Shown in pieces: positions 1 through 8,646 of a stretch of 38,822 nt of DNA. Source of the DNA: Oligoflexia bacterium (GTDB lineage Bacteria; Bdellovibrionota; Bacteriovoracia; Bacteriovoracales; Bacteriovoracaceae). Where the stretch lies: NCBI GenBank assembly GCA_015232355.1, contig JADFZW010000025.1, positions 46,427-85,248 on the forward strand. The letters run 5' to 3'. A program made the translations under genes and the position numbers. Under the pieces are notes generated by a model. The model saw only the letters and a list, made by a program, of their open reading frames with translations. It had not been told where the DNA came from and did no database searches. Each line of letters opens with the position of its first letter. The stretch's first letter is position 1.

Positions 1-2
1 TT

Positions 3-114
3 ATAACTTAATAACTTAATAACTTAATAACTTAATAACTTAATAACTTAATAACTTAATAACTTAATAACTTAATAACTTAATAACTTAATAACTTAAT
101 AACTTAATAACTTT
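3..114. repeat. Octamer tandem repeat (ATAACTTA, about 14 copies)
   Basis: The window opens with a perfect head-to-tail array of the 8-mer ATAACTTA: 13 exact copies followed by one degenerate copy ending in ATAACTTT. Stop codons occur in all forward frames, so it is non-coding. Between it and the epimerase start at 231 lies AT-rich DNA with a second small repeat, ATTAATCAATA twice at 185-206. The array may continue beyond the window edge. Its position upstream of a surface-sugar gene would allow slippage to alter promoter spacing, but no promoter could be assigned with confidence. Confidence 0.9.
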
Positions 115-230
115 ACAACTTTGCAACTTCACTAAATATTATTTTATTGCTATCTTCAAATTATCTCTAAGTAGTAGAAGTAAAATTAATCAATAATTAA
201 TCAATAATTTTTTTTAAATGGTCATAAATA

Positions 231-1316
231 ATGCAAAATATTCTTTTAACTGGTGCTGCTGGTTTTATCGGACACAAAGTTGCAGAAAATCTTATTCGTT
301 CTAATTTCTCCTCCTCCTCCAACAACAACAATAACTATAACATCATAGGAATTGATAATCTAAACGATTACTATGATCCTCGCTTAAAGGAACATCGACT
401 ACGCTATCTCAAAAATCTAACCGATTCACAAAATTCCAAAGAAGACTGCTTCAATTTCTACAAAGTAGATATTGAAGATATAAAATCACTTAGAGAAATT
501 TTTATTAAACAAAAGCTTAAGCAAAAGCATGCTCCCTTTGATGTTGTAATAAATTTAGCGGCCCGAGCAGGAGTCCGCTACAGCATGGAAAATCCTCACA
601 TCTACATGACCACCAATGCGAATGGAACTCTTAATCTACTCGAGCTAATGCGTGAGTTTGGAACAAAAAAAATTGTACTTGCTTCCACTTCTTCACTCTA
701 CGCCGGTCAACCAATGCCATTCAAAGAGGATTTACCAGTTAACAATCCAATCTCCCCATACGCTGCCTCTAAAAAAGCGGCAGAGCTAATGTGCCACTCA
801 TATCATTATCTCTATGGAATTGATGTTACCATTCTACGCTACTTTACAGTCTACGGTCCGGCCGGACGACCAGACATGAGCATTTATCGATTTATCAAAT
901 GGATTGCAGATGGAACTCCAATCACACTCTATGGTGATGGGAAACAAACTCGCGACTTCACCTTCGTCGACGATATTGCAGAGGGAACAGTGAGGGCGGC
1001 GGCCACAACCTTAAACTCCGGTTATGAAATTATAAATCTAGGAGGAGGACAACGTCCAACCTCACTTCTCGAAGTAATAAAACTAATCGAACAAAACTTA
1101 AGTAAAAATTTAAATCGCCAAATCATCGCCAAAATAAATCATCAACCATTTCACAAAGCTGATCTAACCGATACTGCTGCTAATATTGAAAAAGCTCACC
1201 GATTACTTAACGGCTGGTCTGCAAAAATCACAATAGAAGAAGGTGTGAAAAAGTGTGTAGATTGGTTTTTAGAAAATGAAAAATTTGTACAAAATTTAAT
1301 TTTACCTAAAGCTTAA
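231..1316 (+). CDS. NAD-dependent epimerase, UDP-glucuronate 4-epimerase-like
   Basis: This is an extended short-chain dehydrogenase/epimerase of 361 residues. The N-terminal Rossmann motif TGAAGFIG spans residues 7-14, and the catalytic YAASK is Y177/K181, preceded by the STSS stretch at 152-155. IDNLNDYYDPRLKEHRL and VYGPAGRPDMSIYRF are typical of the CapI/LpsL/WbnF group, which interconverts UDP-glucuronate and UDP-galacturonate; the exact substrate is inferred. A serine/asparagine tract (residues 26-35) sits between the first strand-helix unit and IIGID, an insertion not expected in the family. The start lacks a strong Shine-Dalgarno sequence. It converges on the next gene, and both stop codons lie in one palindrome. 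Confidence 0.85.
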   Translation: MQNILLTGAAGFIGHKVAENLIRSNFSSSSNNNNNYNIIGIDNLNDYYDPRLKEHRLRYLKNLTDSQNSKEDCFNFYKVDIEDIKSLREIFIKQKLKQKHAPFDVVINLAARAGVRYSMENPHIYMTTNANGTLNLLELMREFGTKKIVLASTSSLYAGQPMPFKEDLPVNNPISPYAASKKAAELMCHSYHYLYGIDVTILRYFTVYGPAGRPDMSIYRFIKWIADGTPITLYGDGKQTRDFTFVDDIAEGTVRAAATTLNSGYEIINLGGGQRPTSLLEVIKLIEQNLSKNLNRQIIAKINHQPFHKADLTDTAANIEKAHRLLNGWSAKITIEEGVKKCVDWFLENEKFVQNLILPKA

Positions 1317-1331
1317 GCTAAGCTTAGCTTA
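1314..1331. terminator. 18-bp perfect palindrome across two convergent stop codons
   Basis: TAAGCTAAGCTTAGCTTA is its own reverse complement. Its first three bases are the stop of the plus-strand epimerase, and its last three are the stop of the minus-strand epimerase. It could form a 9-bp hairpin in either transcript. With no U-run and an AT-rich stem it would be a weak bidirectional terminator at best. Confidence 0.4.
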
Positions 1332-2333
1332 GGAACGAGAACTTAGCTGATGCTGACGATGATACGAAATTGTATCTCTAAGAATATCGTTTAATTTATA
1401 CTTCGGAGTAAATCCAAACAACCTTTTAGCTTTACTAATATCTGGCACACGCTTTTTCATATCCTCAAAGCCAGGGCCATAAGCTTCATCAAATGAAACA
1501 TATTGAAGTTTAGATTTCGATTCACACATTTCAATAATCTTCACGGCCAATTCATTTATCGAAATCTCTTCTGGTTGACCTAAATTAATTGTCTCTCCTA
1601 ATGTATTGTTTGCATCCTTCAACTCATCCAACGCACGTACAATATCATTAACATGACCAAAGCAACGACTTTGATGACCATCTCCATATATCGTTAAATT
1701 TTCCCCGGCCAGAGCAGACTTAATAAATCGTGGAATAACCATTCCATAATGACCAACTTGTCTTGGTCCAACAGTATTAAAAAATCGAACCACAGTTACA
1801 GGCAAACGCTTTTCATTCCAATAAGCATGTGCCAAATATTCATCTATCGCCTTCGAACAAGCATAACTCCAACGAGCAATATTTGTTGGCCCCAAAACTA
1901 AATCATCATCCTCCGAAAACGGAATCTTAGAACTTTTACCATACACCTCTGAAGTCGAAGCAATTATCGTTCTCTTCCCCTTTTGGGCCGCACACTGAAA
2001 AATTAATTCAGTTCCATAAATATTTGTCTCAATAGTGTGAACTGGTCGTTCCATTATTAACTTCACACCAACTGCTGCCGCCAAATGATAAATAACATCA
2101 CACTTATCAATTAACTCACGCATAAGTGATTTGTTTGTTATCGTATCAATAACATAATGAAAATTTTTGTGAACCTTTAAATGCTCTATATTTTCAATTG
2201 AGCCAGTTGAGAGATCGTCGATGACAAAAATTTCATGTTTGGAACCAGAATCAGAACCAGCACCAACACCGATCAATCTATCACAAAGATGACTGCCTAT
2301 AAAACCTGCTCCACCTGTAATTAAAATTTTCAT
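1329..2333 (-). CDS. NAD-dependent epimerase/dehydratase (UDP-sugar family)
   Basis: This is a 334-residue extended SDR with TGGAGFIG at residues 6-13, catalytic Y157/K161 in WSYACSKAIDEY, and STSEVYG at 126-132. RFFNTVGPRQ and the YGDGHQSRCFGHVNDIVRA segment resemble UDP-glucose 4-epimerase and UDP-glucuronate decarboxylase relatives; substrate specificity cannot be read from sequence. A short Gly/Ser tract (residues 22-31) interrupts the normally tight link between the first helix and the second strand. It is the most downstream gene of the minus-strand sugar run, about 95 nt after the cyclase gene. Confidence 0.82.
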   Translation of the reverse strand: MKILITGGAGFIGSHLCDRLIGVGAGSDSGSKHEIFVIDDLSTGSIENIEHLKVHKNFHYVIDTITNKSLMRELIDKCDVIYHLAAAVGVKLIMERPVHTIETNIYGTELIFQCAAQKGKRTIIASTSEVYGKSSKIPFSEDDDLVLGPTNIARWSYACSKAIDEYLAHAYWNEKRLPVTVVRFFNTVGPRQVGHYGMVIPRFIKSALAGENLTIYGDGHQSRCFGHVNDIVRALDELKDANNTLGETINLGQPEEISINELAVKIIEMCESKSKLQYVSFDEAYGPGFEDMKKRVPDISKAKRLFGFTPKYKLNDILRDTISYHRQHQLSSRS

Positions 2334-2428
2334 GAATTATTTTCCTAATAAATATTGATTTACATCAAAACAATATCCATCACTCATCTTTTTGGCAAAA
2401 GAAAGTTTCACAAGTAAAAAAATATTTT

Positions 2429-3112
2429 TTACCGCTCTACCAATATGGCCCGCACAGGCACAGCTTCAATGTCATTTATTTTCAGAGGAAGACAGTACAA
2501 ATTATATTCTTTAAATTTTAATTTATTAGCGTCAGCGGAGATCTCCGCCTGACTCAAATCAATCCCCTCTAATATAATAATATTTTTTGCAAGAAGTGCT
2601 TTATGAACAGGAGCTCCTCTCTTCGATGCACCTGTTGCCTCAATCGAAATGTAATCCCAACCAATCAAATCCAAATTAAATTGCGCCAAAAACAACGCCC
2701 CACTCTCCGCAAGCGAAATATACTCTGATGAAAAAGGTTTTTTTAAACTTCCATTAACTGAATTATTTGTTTTAAATAATACTTTAGAAAATTTTTCAAA
2801 AAGAAATCTATATTTTTCCAGTTTATCCACACCAATACTTAAATCTGCATTGTTATCAACCATTATCTCAATAACAACACAATTTCCTACCAACTTAGAT
2901 AAATTAATATCACCAACTCTACTCTGATTTTTTAAAAAATGAGAGGGACTATCAATATGTGTCCCGAGATGAGCGCCTAAAGAAATAGAGGACAAATTAA
3001 CATTATCACCTCTATCCAATGATTTGATCACATCCTTATTTAAAGGCAGCTCCCCTGGCCACACTGGAACGTTCAACGAATCTAACTCTAAAGTTAAATC
3101 AATTATTTTCAT
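2429..3112 (-). CDS. Cyclase-family (kynurenine-formamidase-like) metal hydrolase
   Basis: The protein opens with MKIIDLTLEL and carries the cyclase-family metal-binding signature HLGTHIDSPSHF. Known members hydrolyse amides or lactones (kynurenine formamidase, some polyketide cyclases). In a nonulosonate-like locus it might deformylate or hydrolyse a sugar amide, which is inference. I chose the ATG at 3112 because the family begins at this strand. An in-frame TTG at 3127 sits closer to an AAAGGA but would add only MKKTE. It begins about 20 nt after the methyltransferase stop, so it is very likely co-transcribed. Confidence 0.72.
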   Translation of the reverse strand: MKIIDLTLELDSLNVPVWPGELPLNKDVIKSLDRGDNVNLSSISLGAHLGTHIDSPSHFLKNQSRVGDINLSKLVGNCVVIEIMVDNNADLSIGVDKLEKYRFLFEKFSKVLFKTNNSVNGSLKKPFSSEYISLAESGALFLAQFNLDLIGWDYISIEATGASKRGAPVHKALLAKNIIILEGIDLSQAEISADANKLKFKEYNLYCLPLKINDIEAVPVRAILVER

Positions 3113-3133
3113 CTCTGTTTTTTTCAATTTTTT

Positions 3134-3994
3134 TCAATCCTTTTTCAAAAAACCCTTAGTCGTATGATAGCTACATTGTCTAGCAATACTTGAAAATAAA
3201 AAACCAAATTCCGAAAGATAACTATCGATTTTGCCACCAATATTATTTCTACCAAATTTTGGATACCCCAACTCTGGTTTAAATAAAATTTCAGTATATC
3301 TTTTGCTAACCCAATTCTTAAAAATCTTTTTAACAATCTTATATTGTGAATTCGATGCTCTCGCCAAGAAGTAATGTCCGGGAACATTTTCGTTAACAAA
3401 ATAATTTTGCTTTAAAATTCTCCTATACAAAACCCTAATTAACAGTTGATTATTAAAACTATAATTACAAAAAACACCACCTGGTTTTAAAACCCGATAT
3501 GCCTCTTCCACTGCCTTACTATAATTTGGGATGTGCTGTAACGTTTGTACTGTCCAATAACCATCAAACAAATCATCTTCAAATTTTAAATTTGTAGCAT
3601 CTCCATGAACTAGAAAAACTGAATTACCAATCTGACTCTTCAAAATCTTTGTAGCATGAAATAAATTATCTTTTATAAAATCCACAATCACAATTCTTAT
3701 ATCCGGTCTTCTCTTCGAAACATCTCTCCAATGCCATCCCCATCCACCACCAACATCTAAAATAACTCCATCTCGTGGAATTTTTTTCAAAAACAGGGCC
3801 ACTTCCCTATCCATCACAGGTATTGAATGATGATTCTTTATTATCTCAAAATAATTGGAGTAAGCTTCATGTGCAACTTGATTTCTTAATTTTACCTCTT
3901 CACTCTGCTCATTATTATTAAATTCATACGAGTATATACTAGTTGAAATATCAGAACTTAAATCCTTTAAAATATTTTGCATACTATTCCCCAC
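3134..3994 (-). CDS. Class I SAM-dependent methyltransferase
   Basis: The 286-residue protein has SAM motif I (VILDVGGGWGWHW, about residues 77-89), an acidic residue ending strand 2 (IVIVDF), the HGDATNL loop, and the post-motif LQHIPNYSKAVEEAYRVLKPGG typical of the Methyltransf_11 group. The target is unknown, probably a sugar or lipid intermediate of this locus. The start is a GTG at 3994, preceded by AGGAGG at 5-nt spacing; a downstream ATG (3982) is 17 nt from the same site. The GTG start makes it overlap the end of the acyltransferase gene by 11 nt, consistent with translational coupling. Confidence 0.78.
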   Translation of the reverse strand: MGNSMQNILKDLSSDISTSIYSYEFNNNEQSEEVKLRNQVAHEAYSNYFEIIKNHHSIPVMDREVALFLKKIPRDGVILDVGGGWGWHWRDVSKRRPDIRIVIVDFIKDNLFHATKILKSQIGNSVFLVHGDATNLKFEDDLFDGYWTVQTLQHIPNYSKAVEEAYRVLKPGGVFCNYSFNNQLLIRVLYRRILKQNYFVNENVPGHYFLARASNSQYKIVKKIFKNWVSKRYTEILFKPELGYPKFGRNNIGGKIDSYLSEFGFLFSSIARQCSYHTTKGFLKKD

Positions 3995-5204
3995 GACTTC
4001 CTCCTACCTGATTATCCTGATTTCTCAACCCCCGACCCCGACCCGCTAAAATTTTTCTCTTCAACTCTCTCACCCCATAAAATAATTTACCCTTAATATT
4101 TGCTGGAATAAAAAGCGAGTAATAAGAAATTACATCATTACTCCAAGTCTTCTTGTAATCTTCTCCACCAACCGTAAAATCAAATGTGTCAATTTTATTA
4201 TTAAAGGCCCAATCAAAAAGATAATACATCAAAACTCTTCCTGGCGCATACTTATAGAATTCGCTTTCACCATCATAACTTGGCATTAAATAATAAAATC
4301 TTCGCTTAAAGTATCCACCCCAATGTATTGCAATCACTTTTTCATCGAGAGTTAAATACGATATCTGAATACTAGGTGCATTTTCTCCATCGTTAGCAAA
4401 GCACCTTCTCGTTATCTCAAGATAAAAATTGCGATACTCTTCCTTTGCAAAAATATCCTCTCTTTGCGTCCTTATATATTGTTTTGATTTTTGCTCAAAT
4501 AAAATATTTAAAAATTTATCGATTTCACTTTTATCAGTCAAAATATTAAACGATAGATTCCCTAATGCTTTTAATTGCCTTATTCTCTTAATTGTATTTG
4601 TTTTTATATTACTGCGAATATTTTCCTTCTGATATTCTTCCCACGGCCCACTCGGCGTTAAACTATATGCCCTCGTTTCACTCTTTCTCAATCTTCCACA
4701 CCCGCACCTATACCGACCTCTTCTCCCAGCATACTCTACAAACGGATTCTTCGTTTTATATATCTTGTCCGGCAATGAAATAAACTCGAGCGCATCAACT
4801 TTTGGTAACTCTTTGGATAATAATTCTACTAACTCTTCAACATTTTCCAAATTTTCAAAATACTCCCAATTTGCTATCGGATTAAAATAATCAAAAACAA
4901 TGGAGTCAAACAAATCATACTTGCAAATAAATCGGGCACTATTTTTCTCTAGAGGAAGTATCAACACTGGTTCGTTACTCTTTCCATTCCTCGCTTCATC
5001 GCTCTTTCCATAACTTTTTTCATCAAAGACAACAACAAATTGCATTTGCAGATGATTAAGCTTCTTTGATGCCACACCTATCGTATCATGCCACACCTTC
5101 ACCCAATCATACGTTTGAAAGATGTATGTAGGATTCATCTTTTGGATGAATTGCCAATAAACTTGTACTTTTTCAATGTCATTAAATATTTCAATTCTTA
5201 GCAT
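3984..5204 (-). CDS. FemAB/CelD-like acyltransferase (GNAT fold)
   Basis: A 406-residue soluble protein. NPTYIFQTYDWVKVWHD near the N-terminus and SNIKTNTIKRIRQLKALG, AIHWGGYFKRRFYYLMPSYD and LFDWAFNNKIDTFDFTVGGEDYKKTWSN towards the C-terminus match the double-GNAT fold of CelD/BcsL and FemAB-like proteins (Acetyltransf_6). Such proteins commonly transfer acyl or aminoacyl groups to cell-envelope sugars. Between the two halves is an Arg/Gly/Cys-rich stretch (GRRGRYRCGCGRLRK) that looks inserted just before the conserved segment entering SGPWEEY. It overlaps the methyltransferase gene by 11 nt and starts 36 nt after the aminotransferase stop. Confidence 0.72.
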   Translation of the reverse strand: MLRIEIFNDIEKVQVYWQFIQKMNPTYIFQTYDWVKVWHDTIGVASKKLNHLQMQFVVVFDEKSYGKSDEARNGKSNEPVLILPLEKNSARFICKYDLFDSIVFDYFNPIANWEYFENLENVEELVELLSKELPKVDALEFISLPDKIYKTKNPFVEYAGRRGRYRCGCGRLRKSETRAYSLTPSGPWEEYQKENIRSNIKTNTIKRIRQLKALGNLSFNILTDKSEIDKFLNILFEQKSKQYIRTQREDIFAKEEYRNFYLEITRRCFANDGENAPSIQISYLTLDEKVIAIHWGGYFKRRFYYLMPSYDGESEFYKYAPGRVLMYYLFDWAFNNKIDTFDFTVGGEDYKKTWSNDVISYYSLFIPANIKGKLFYGVRELKRKILAGRGRGLRNQDNQVGGSRGE

Positions 5205-5240
5205 TTTTCTATCTGAATCTTCTTTTTAAAGACTATATTA

Positions 5241-6566
5241 TCAATTCCATTCTCTAAAAACAGGTTTAACTGGATCTCCTACCAAGAATGATTTATACCC
5301 GTTTTTATCATTTAATGCCTTCTTGTAAATATCAAACGATCCACTAAAAGCATCCAATGTTTTTTCCAAGTCCAAAACATCATGAGATATTGTTGAAACA
5401 AATGTACCTCTAAATAATATTCCTCTCTTTATCATCTCTTGATAAAGCAAAGTTTTATATCCATCAGATAAATTTTTATTTTCATCTTTAAACAACATCA
5501 ATGGCCAACAAGGGTGTCCCTTTATCTCTACGTGATCGTTTAATCCGTTAGCTTCAATAAGTTTTTTCATTTCATTTATTATTTTTGTTCCCATTTCCTT
5601 ATTTCTTGCCACTGAATTTTCTTGCTTCGTTATTTTAATTGTCTCAATGGCAGCTCTCAATGCATGTGTTTCTGCACCATGGGTTGTAGAGATTAAAAAG
5701 ACTCTTTTTTTATTGTGATTAATCCCGCCAAGTTCCATAATCTCTTTTTTTCCTGCCAGTAAACAACAAGAAAATCCATTTGCAATTCCCTTTCCCCAAG
5801 TTGTCAAATCAGCATCAACGTTTAACATTTTATGAGCACCAGGATAACCTAGCCTAAAACCAGTTATCATTTCATCAAGAATAAAAACTGTTCCATTCTT
5901 TCGACATAACTCTTTTACTTTACATAAGAAATTATCTTCTGGAAAATCAAACTCCATCGGCTCCAAAATCACACATGCTATTTGATTTGGGTATTGATCA
6001 AATATTTTTTCTACTGAAGAAATGTCATTGTATTTAAACGTTAGTGATAACTTATCTATCCCCTCTGGAATTCCTGAATTATTTGGTTTTTTAGAAATGT
6101 ACCAATCATCATATGAAAAAAATCCATGATCAGAGCAAAATGCCACATGATTTTTCCCAGTGTACGCTCGCGCTAACTTTACCGCGGCCGTAGTAACAGT
6201 AGATCCATTTTTTGCAAATTTAACCATTTCAGCAGAAGGAACTTCTTGTAAAAATAATTCTGCAAGTTCAACTTCAATAGGTGATGGACACTGAAAATTA
6301 ACTCCTCGAAGAAGCTCTCGGTTAACTGCATTTATAATAGGTTCATAGGCATGTCCCAAACTTACAGCAGTAAGCCCCATGGCCCAATCAACATATTCAT
6401 TTCCATCTACATCCCAAACATGAGAACCTTTTCCGTAATCAATAAATTTAGGTCCTAGTTTTGGAGATTGGTCTGCCCCTTTAGTATATGTATGTGCTCC
6501 TCCAGGAATTACCTCTTGAGCGCGCTTACATAACATATCTGATTTTTCAAATTTAGTTATTGTCAT
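5241..6566 (-). CDS. Class III PLP aminotransferase (glutamate-1-semialdehyde mutase-like)
   Basis: The 441-residue protein follows the HemL/class III fold: IPGGAHTYTKG near residue 20, FAKNGSTVTTAAVKLAR at 117-133 (phosphate site), LDEMITGFRLG at 230-240 with the cofactor-contacting Asp231, and TTWGKGIANGF with the Schiff-base Lys259. A true HemL is unlikely here, because it lies between a SpsF-like transferase and an acyltransferase. Relatives in such loci aminate or isomerise a keto sugar or side chain. The order nucleotidyltransferase then aminotransferase, with a gap of only 28 nt, suggests the pair acts on the same sugar. Confidence 0.8.
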   Translation of the reverse strand: MTITKFEKSDMLCKRAQEVIPGGAHTYTKGADQSPKLGPKFIDYGKGSHVWDVDGNEYVDWAMGLTAVSLGHAYEPIINAVNRELLRGVNFQCPSPIEVELAELFLQEVPSAEMVKFAKNGSTVTTAAVKLARAYTGKNHVAFCSDHGFFSYDDWYISKKPNNSGIPEGIDKLSLTFKYNDISSVEKIFDQYPNQIACVILEPMEFDFPEDNFLCKVKELCRKNGTVFILDEMITGFRLGYPGAHKMLNVDADLTTWGKGIANGFSCCLLAGKKEIMELGGINHNKKRVFLISTTHGAETHALRAAIETIKITKQENSVARNKEMGTKIINEMKKLIEANGLNDHVEIKGHPCWPLMLFKDENKNLSDGYKTLLYQEMIKRGILFRGTFVSTISHDVLDLEKTLDAFSGSFDIYKKALNDKNGYKSFLVGDPVKPVFREWN

Positions 6567-6594
6567 AGAACCTTCTCTTCCCTTAATTTTAAAG

Positions 6595-7371
6595 CTATTC
6601 TTTTCGGTTCACACTTACATCTTCAGATGCCAAATTCCAACCGCAATTGGTTTTTATGTGACTATTAATTTGCGCATATCCAGGATTATCCTCTAGAAAT
6701 TTAATAATCTTTTCGAGTGTTGCAGGAATATTATTATTATTATTATTAAAAAATTCAAAAATTTTAGTCACAAGTTCAAAATCTTCCGGGTAATCAACAC
6801 TCAAACGATAGTGTGATAAATTATTCTCCAATTTATAAATCCCGACACGAAACTTATCTGGATTTTTCCAAAAATAAAAAGTAACATGTTCTCTATCAGA
6901 AGTTGTGTAAGCTTCTTTAGATGCTCTCTGAAGACTTTCAAAAGAAAATATCTCAACATCCATGCCATCAGGAACGGTTGACTCAGGAGGAGTGGAATTT
7001 CCTGCAAAATCTAACTTATTCTCAATAAAAAATTTAACAGTCTCATCAATCAACCAAGGATCTATTAGCGGACAGTCTCCAGTAAGTCTTACAATATTTT
7101 TCACTTTAAATTTTTTTGCCGCTTGATAGTAGCGATTAAGTACATCATTCAAATCGCCTCGAAAATAGCAAATATTTTTTTCAAGGCAAAAAAGCTCAAT
7201 TGGATCATCAGATAAATCCGTACTAGTAATAACAATCACATCATCAATCATCTGTGATTTTCTTACTCGTTCTACCATTAACTCAAGCATTGGCCTTTCA
7301 AGAATCTTTTTTAATACCTTCCCGTGAAATCTAGCAGAAGTCATTCGCGCTTGGATAAGTGCTTTTGTCAT
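6595..7371 (-). CDS. SpsF-like cytidylyltransferase-family protein
   Basis: The N-terminal IQARMTSARFHGKVLKKI is the nucleotide-binding signature of the CMP-sugar synthetase-like family (PF02348), followed by RLTGDCPLIDP at 95-105 and STVPDGMDVEIFSFESL. Length (258 residues) and layout match SpsF, named from spore-coat polysaccharide loci, rather than canonical NeuA. It probably activates the locus sugar with CTP or another nucleotide; this is inferred. A run of six asparagines (209-214), encoded by an ATT repeat when read on the plus strand, sits in the C-terminal part where the family is variable. The ATG is preceded by GAGGATC. Confidence 0.78.
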   Translation of the reverse strand: MTKALIQARMTSARFHGKVLKKILERPMLELMVERVRKSQMIDDVIVITSTDLSDDPIELFCLEKNICYFRGDLNDVLNRYYQAAKKFKVKNIVRLTGDCPLIDPWLIDETVKFFIENKLDFAGNSTPPESTVPDGMDVEIFSFESLQRASKEAYTTSDREHVTFYFWKNPDKFRVGIYKLENNLSHYRLSVDYPEDFELVTKIFEFFNNNNNNIPATLEKIIKFLEDNPGYAQINSHIKTNCGWNLASEDVSVNRKE

Positions 7372-7449
7372 AATGATCCTCTTGTATATAAATAATTAGG
7401 TTAATAAAAGTGATAGGCGTAATAAAGATGATAATGAATAAAACTATTA

Positions 7450-8646
7450 TTAATGAAACCATTTATGGTACCAAAGTGCTGTTGATTTTGTCACAAAACC
7501 ACATCGTTGATAGAGTCGTTGTGCAGAATAGTTTCTTCCTTGTGTAACAACTTCTATGTGGTTAACACCTTCTTCGTTATACAAAAGATATAGAGATTGA
7601 AGCAGAAGTTTTGATGCTAGCCCCTTTCCAGTGAACTGTGGATCAATTCCAAATAAACCTATTTTTGCTGATTGAGTTTGATCTTTTTTGATCGTGCAAA
7701 AACCTACTGGTAGTTGCTCGTGGTACAATACGTATGCAAAATCATCGAATGTCCCGTCAATAGCCTTACCTATCCAATTTGGATAAAATTCTTTTACTTT
7801 GATATTATTAAAATTTCGATCATAAAAATACCGACTATATTGATATAAATCTTCAGCCATATTCATCAACCTACTCTTGTCTTTTGTAGTACCATGCTTT
7901 ATTTGAAATCCTTCTGGAAAATTCACTTGGGCAACCGAAGAATGTAGATATTGTTCAAAGGTTAAACGTATATCTACGAAGGAGTAGCCATTTTTTTCAG
8001 AGGTTTCAACGCTTTCACGATCGTGACAATTGCATAAATATTCTAACAAATCGATCCTATATTTAGCTACAAAACGCTTAATCTGCTTTTCAATATTCGC
8101 TGTTAAGCGAATGCAAGAGATATAGGCAACGTTAATCCCAAAAAAATTACTGTCCCATTCTAAAAGTTGACATAAATTAATAGTATTAAGCCATAGATCT
8201 AACGCATTTTTATAACTTAATTTATTTTCTAATACCGATGTCGAAATACTAAGCAAATGAGAGATTTTTTCTATAGGAAAATTAGTAATCACTGATGGCA
8301 ATAAATATTTAGGGCCACTCCAATATGGTTCTTGCTCTGGTCCTAAAGGATCAATCATAATATCTACCACTCCCAGTAAATCTTTAGAGTGACCTATGAT
8401 AATTTGGATTATCCCAAAGCCCTTTAAAATAAGTGCTGTTTCAATTGGTAGATCTGAAGTAGAAACAACAACTATGCAACCTCCTTTTCGTATTTTAGCT
8501 AAGAGAGTTTTGTTATCAGTAAAAACAAAATTTATTCCATTTTCGAATTCAAACTTAGAAGAAATTTGCTTTAAAATATGCTTATATACTGAAGTCTGAA
8601 AATCATTATTATCTTTTTCAATATTTAAAAATAGAGGGACTATCAA
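7450..8646 (-). CDS. Fusion: PseG-like segment plus WecD-like GNAT acetyltransferase
   Basis: Residues 1-150 resemble half of a PseG-type UDP-sugar hydrolase: a Rossmann-like region (GGCIVVVSTSDLP), DIMIDPLGPEQEPYWSGPKYLLPS, similar to the PseG GPKYALLRP region. Residues 160-398 are an acetyltransferase: LEWDSNFFG matches the start of WecD/RffC-type enzymes, and DPQFTGKGLASKLL is the acetyl-CoA loop (GNAT motif A), followed by NYSAQRLYQRCGF. A UDP-release plus N-acetylation pair fits nonulosonic acid synthesis. The start is TTG, with GGAG at 6-nt spacing, overlapping the synthase stop as TTGA. The PseG assignment is weaker than the GNAT one. Confidence 0.68.
   Translation of the reverse strand: MIVPLFLNIEKDNNDFQTSVYKHILKQISSKFEFENGINFVFTDNKTLLAKIRKGGCIVVVSTSDLPIETALILKGFGIIQIIIGHSKDLLGVVDIMIDPLGPEQEPYWSGPKYLLPSVITNFPIEKISHLLSISTSVLENKLSYKNALDLWLNTINLCQLLEWDSNFFGINVAYISCIRLTANIEKQIKRFVAKYRIDLLEYLCNCHDRESVETSEKNGYSFVDIRLTFEQYLHSSVAQVNFPEGFQIKHGTTKDKSRLMNMAEDLYQYSRYFYDRNFNNIKVKEFYPNWIGKAIDGTFDDFAYVLYHEQLPVGFCTIKKDQTQSAKIGLFGIDPQFTGKGLASKLLLQSLYLLYNEEGVNHIEVVTQGRNYSAQRLYQRCGFVTKSTALWYHKWFH

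Noticed and set aside
3..114. CRISPR array
   Set aside because: The units are 8 bp, contiguous and without spacers; no cas-like gene is nearby.
5241..6566. HemL (glutamate-1-semialdehyde mutase for haem synthesis)
   Set aside because: The fold fits, but the gene sits between sugar-locus genes and no other haem gene is present; a sugar-related aminotransferase is more likely.
8390..8646. A frameshifted SAF domain hidden after the NeuB-family synthase
   Set aside because: The other two frames downstream of QYRRKS give no SAF-like text; the open one is the start of the PseG-like/GNAT protein.
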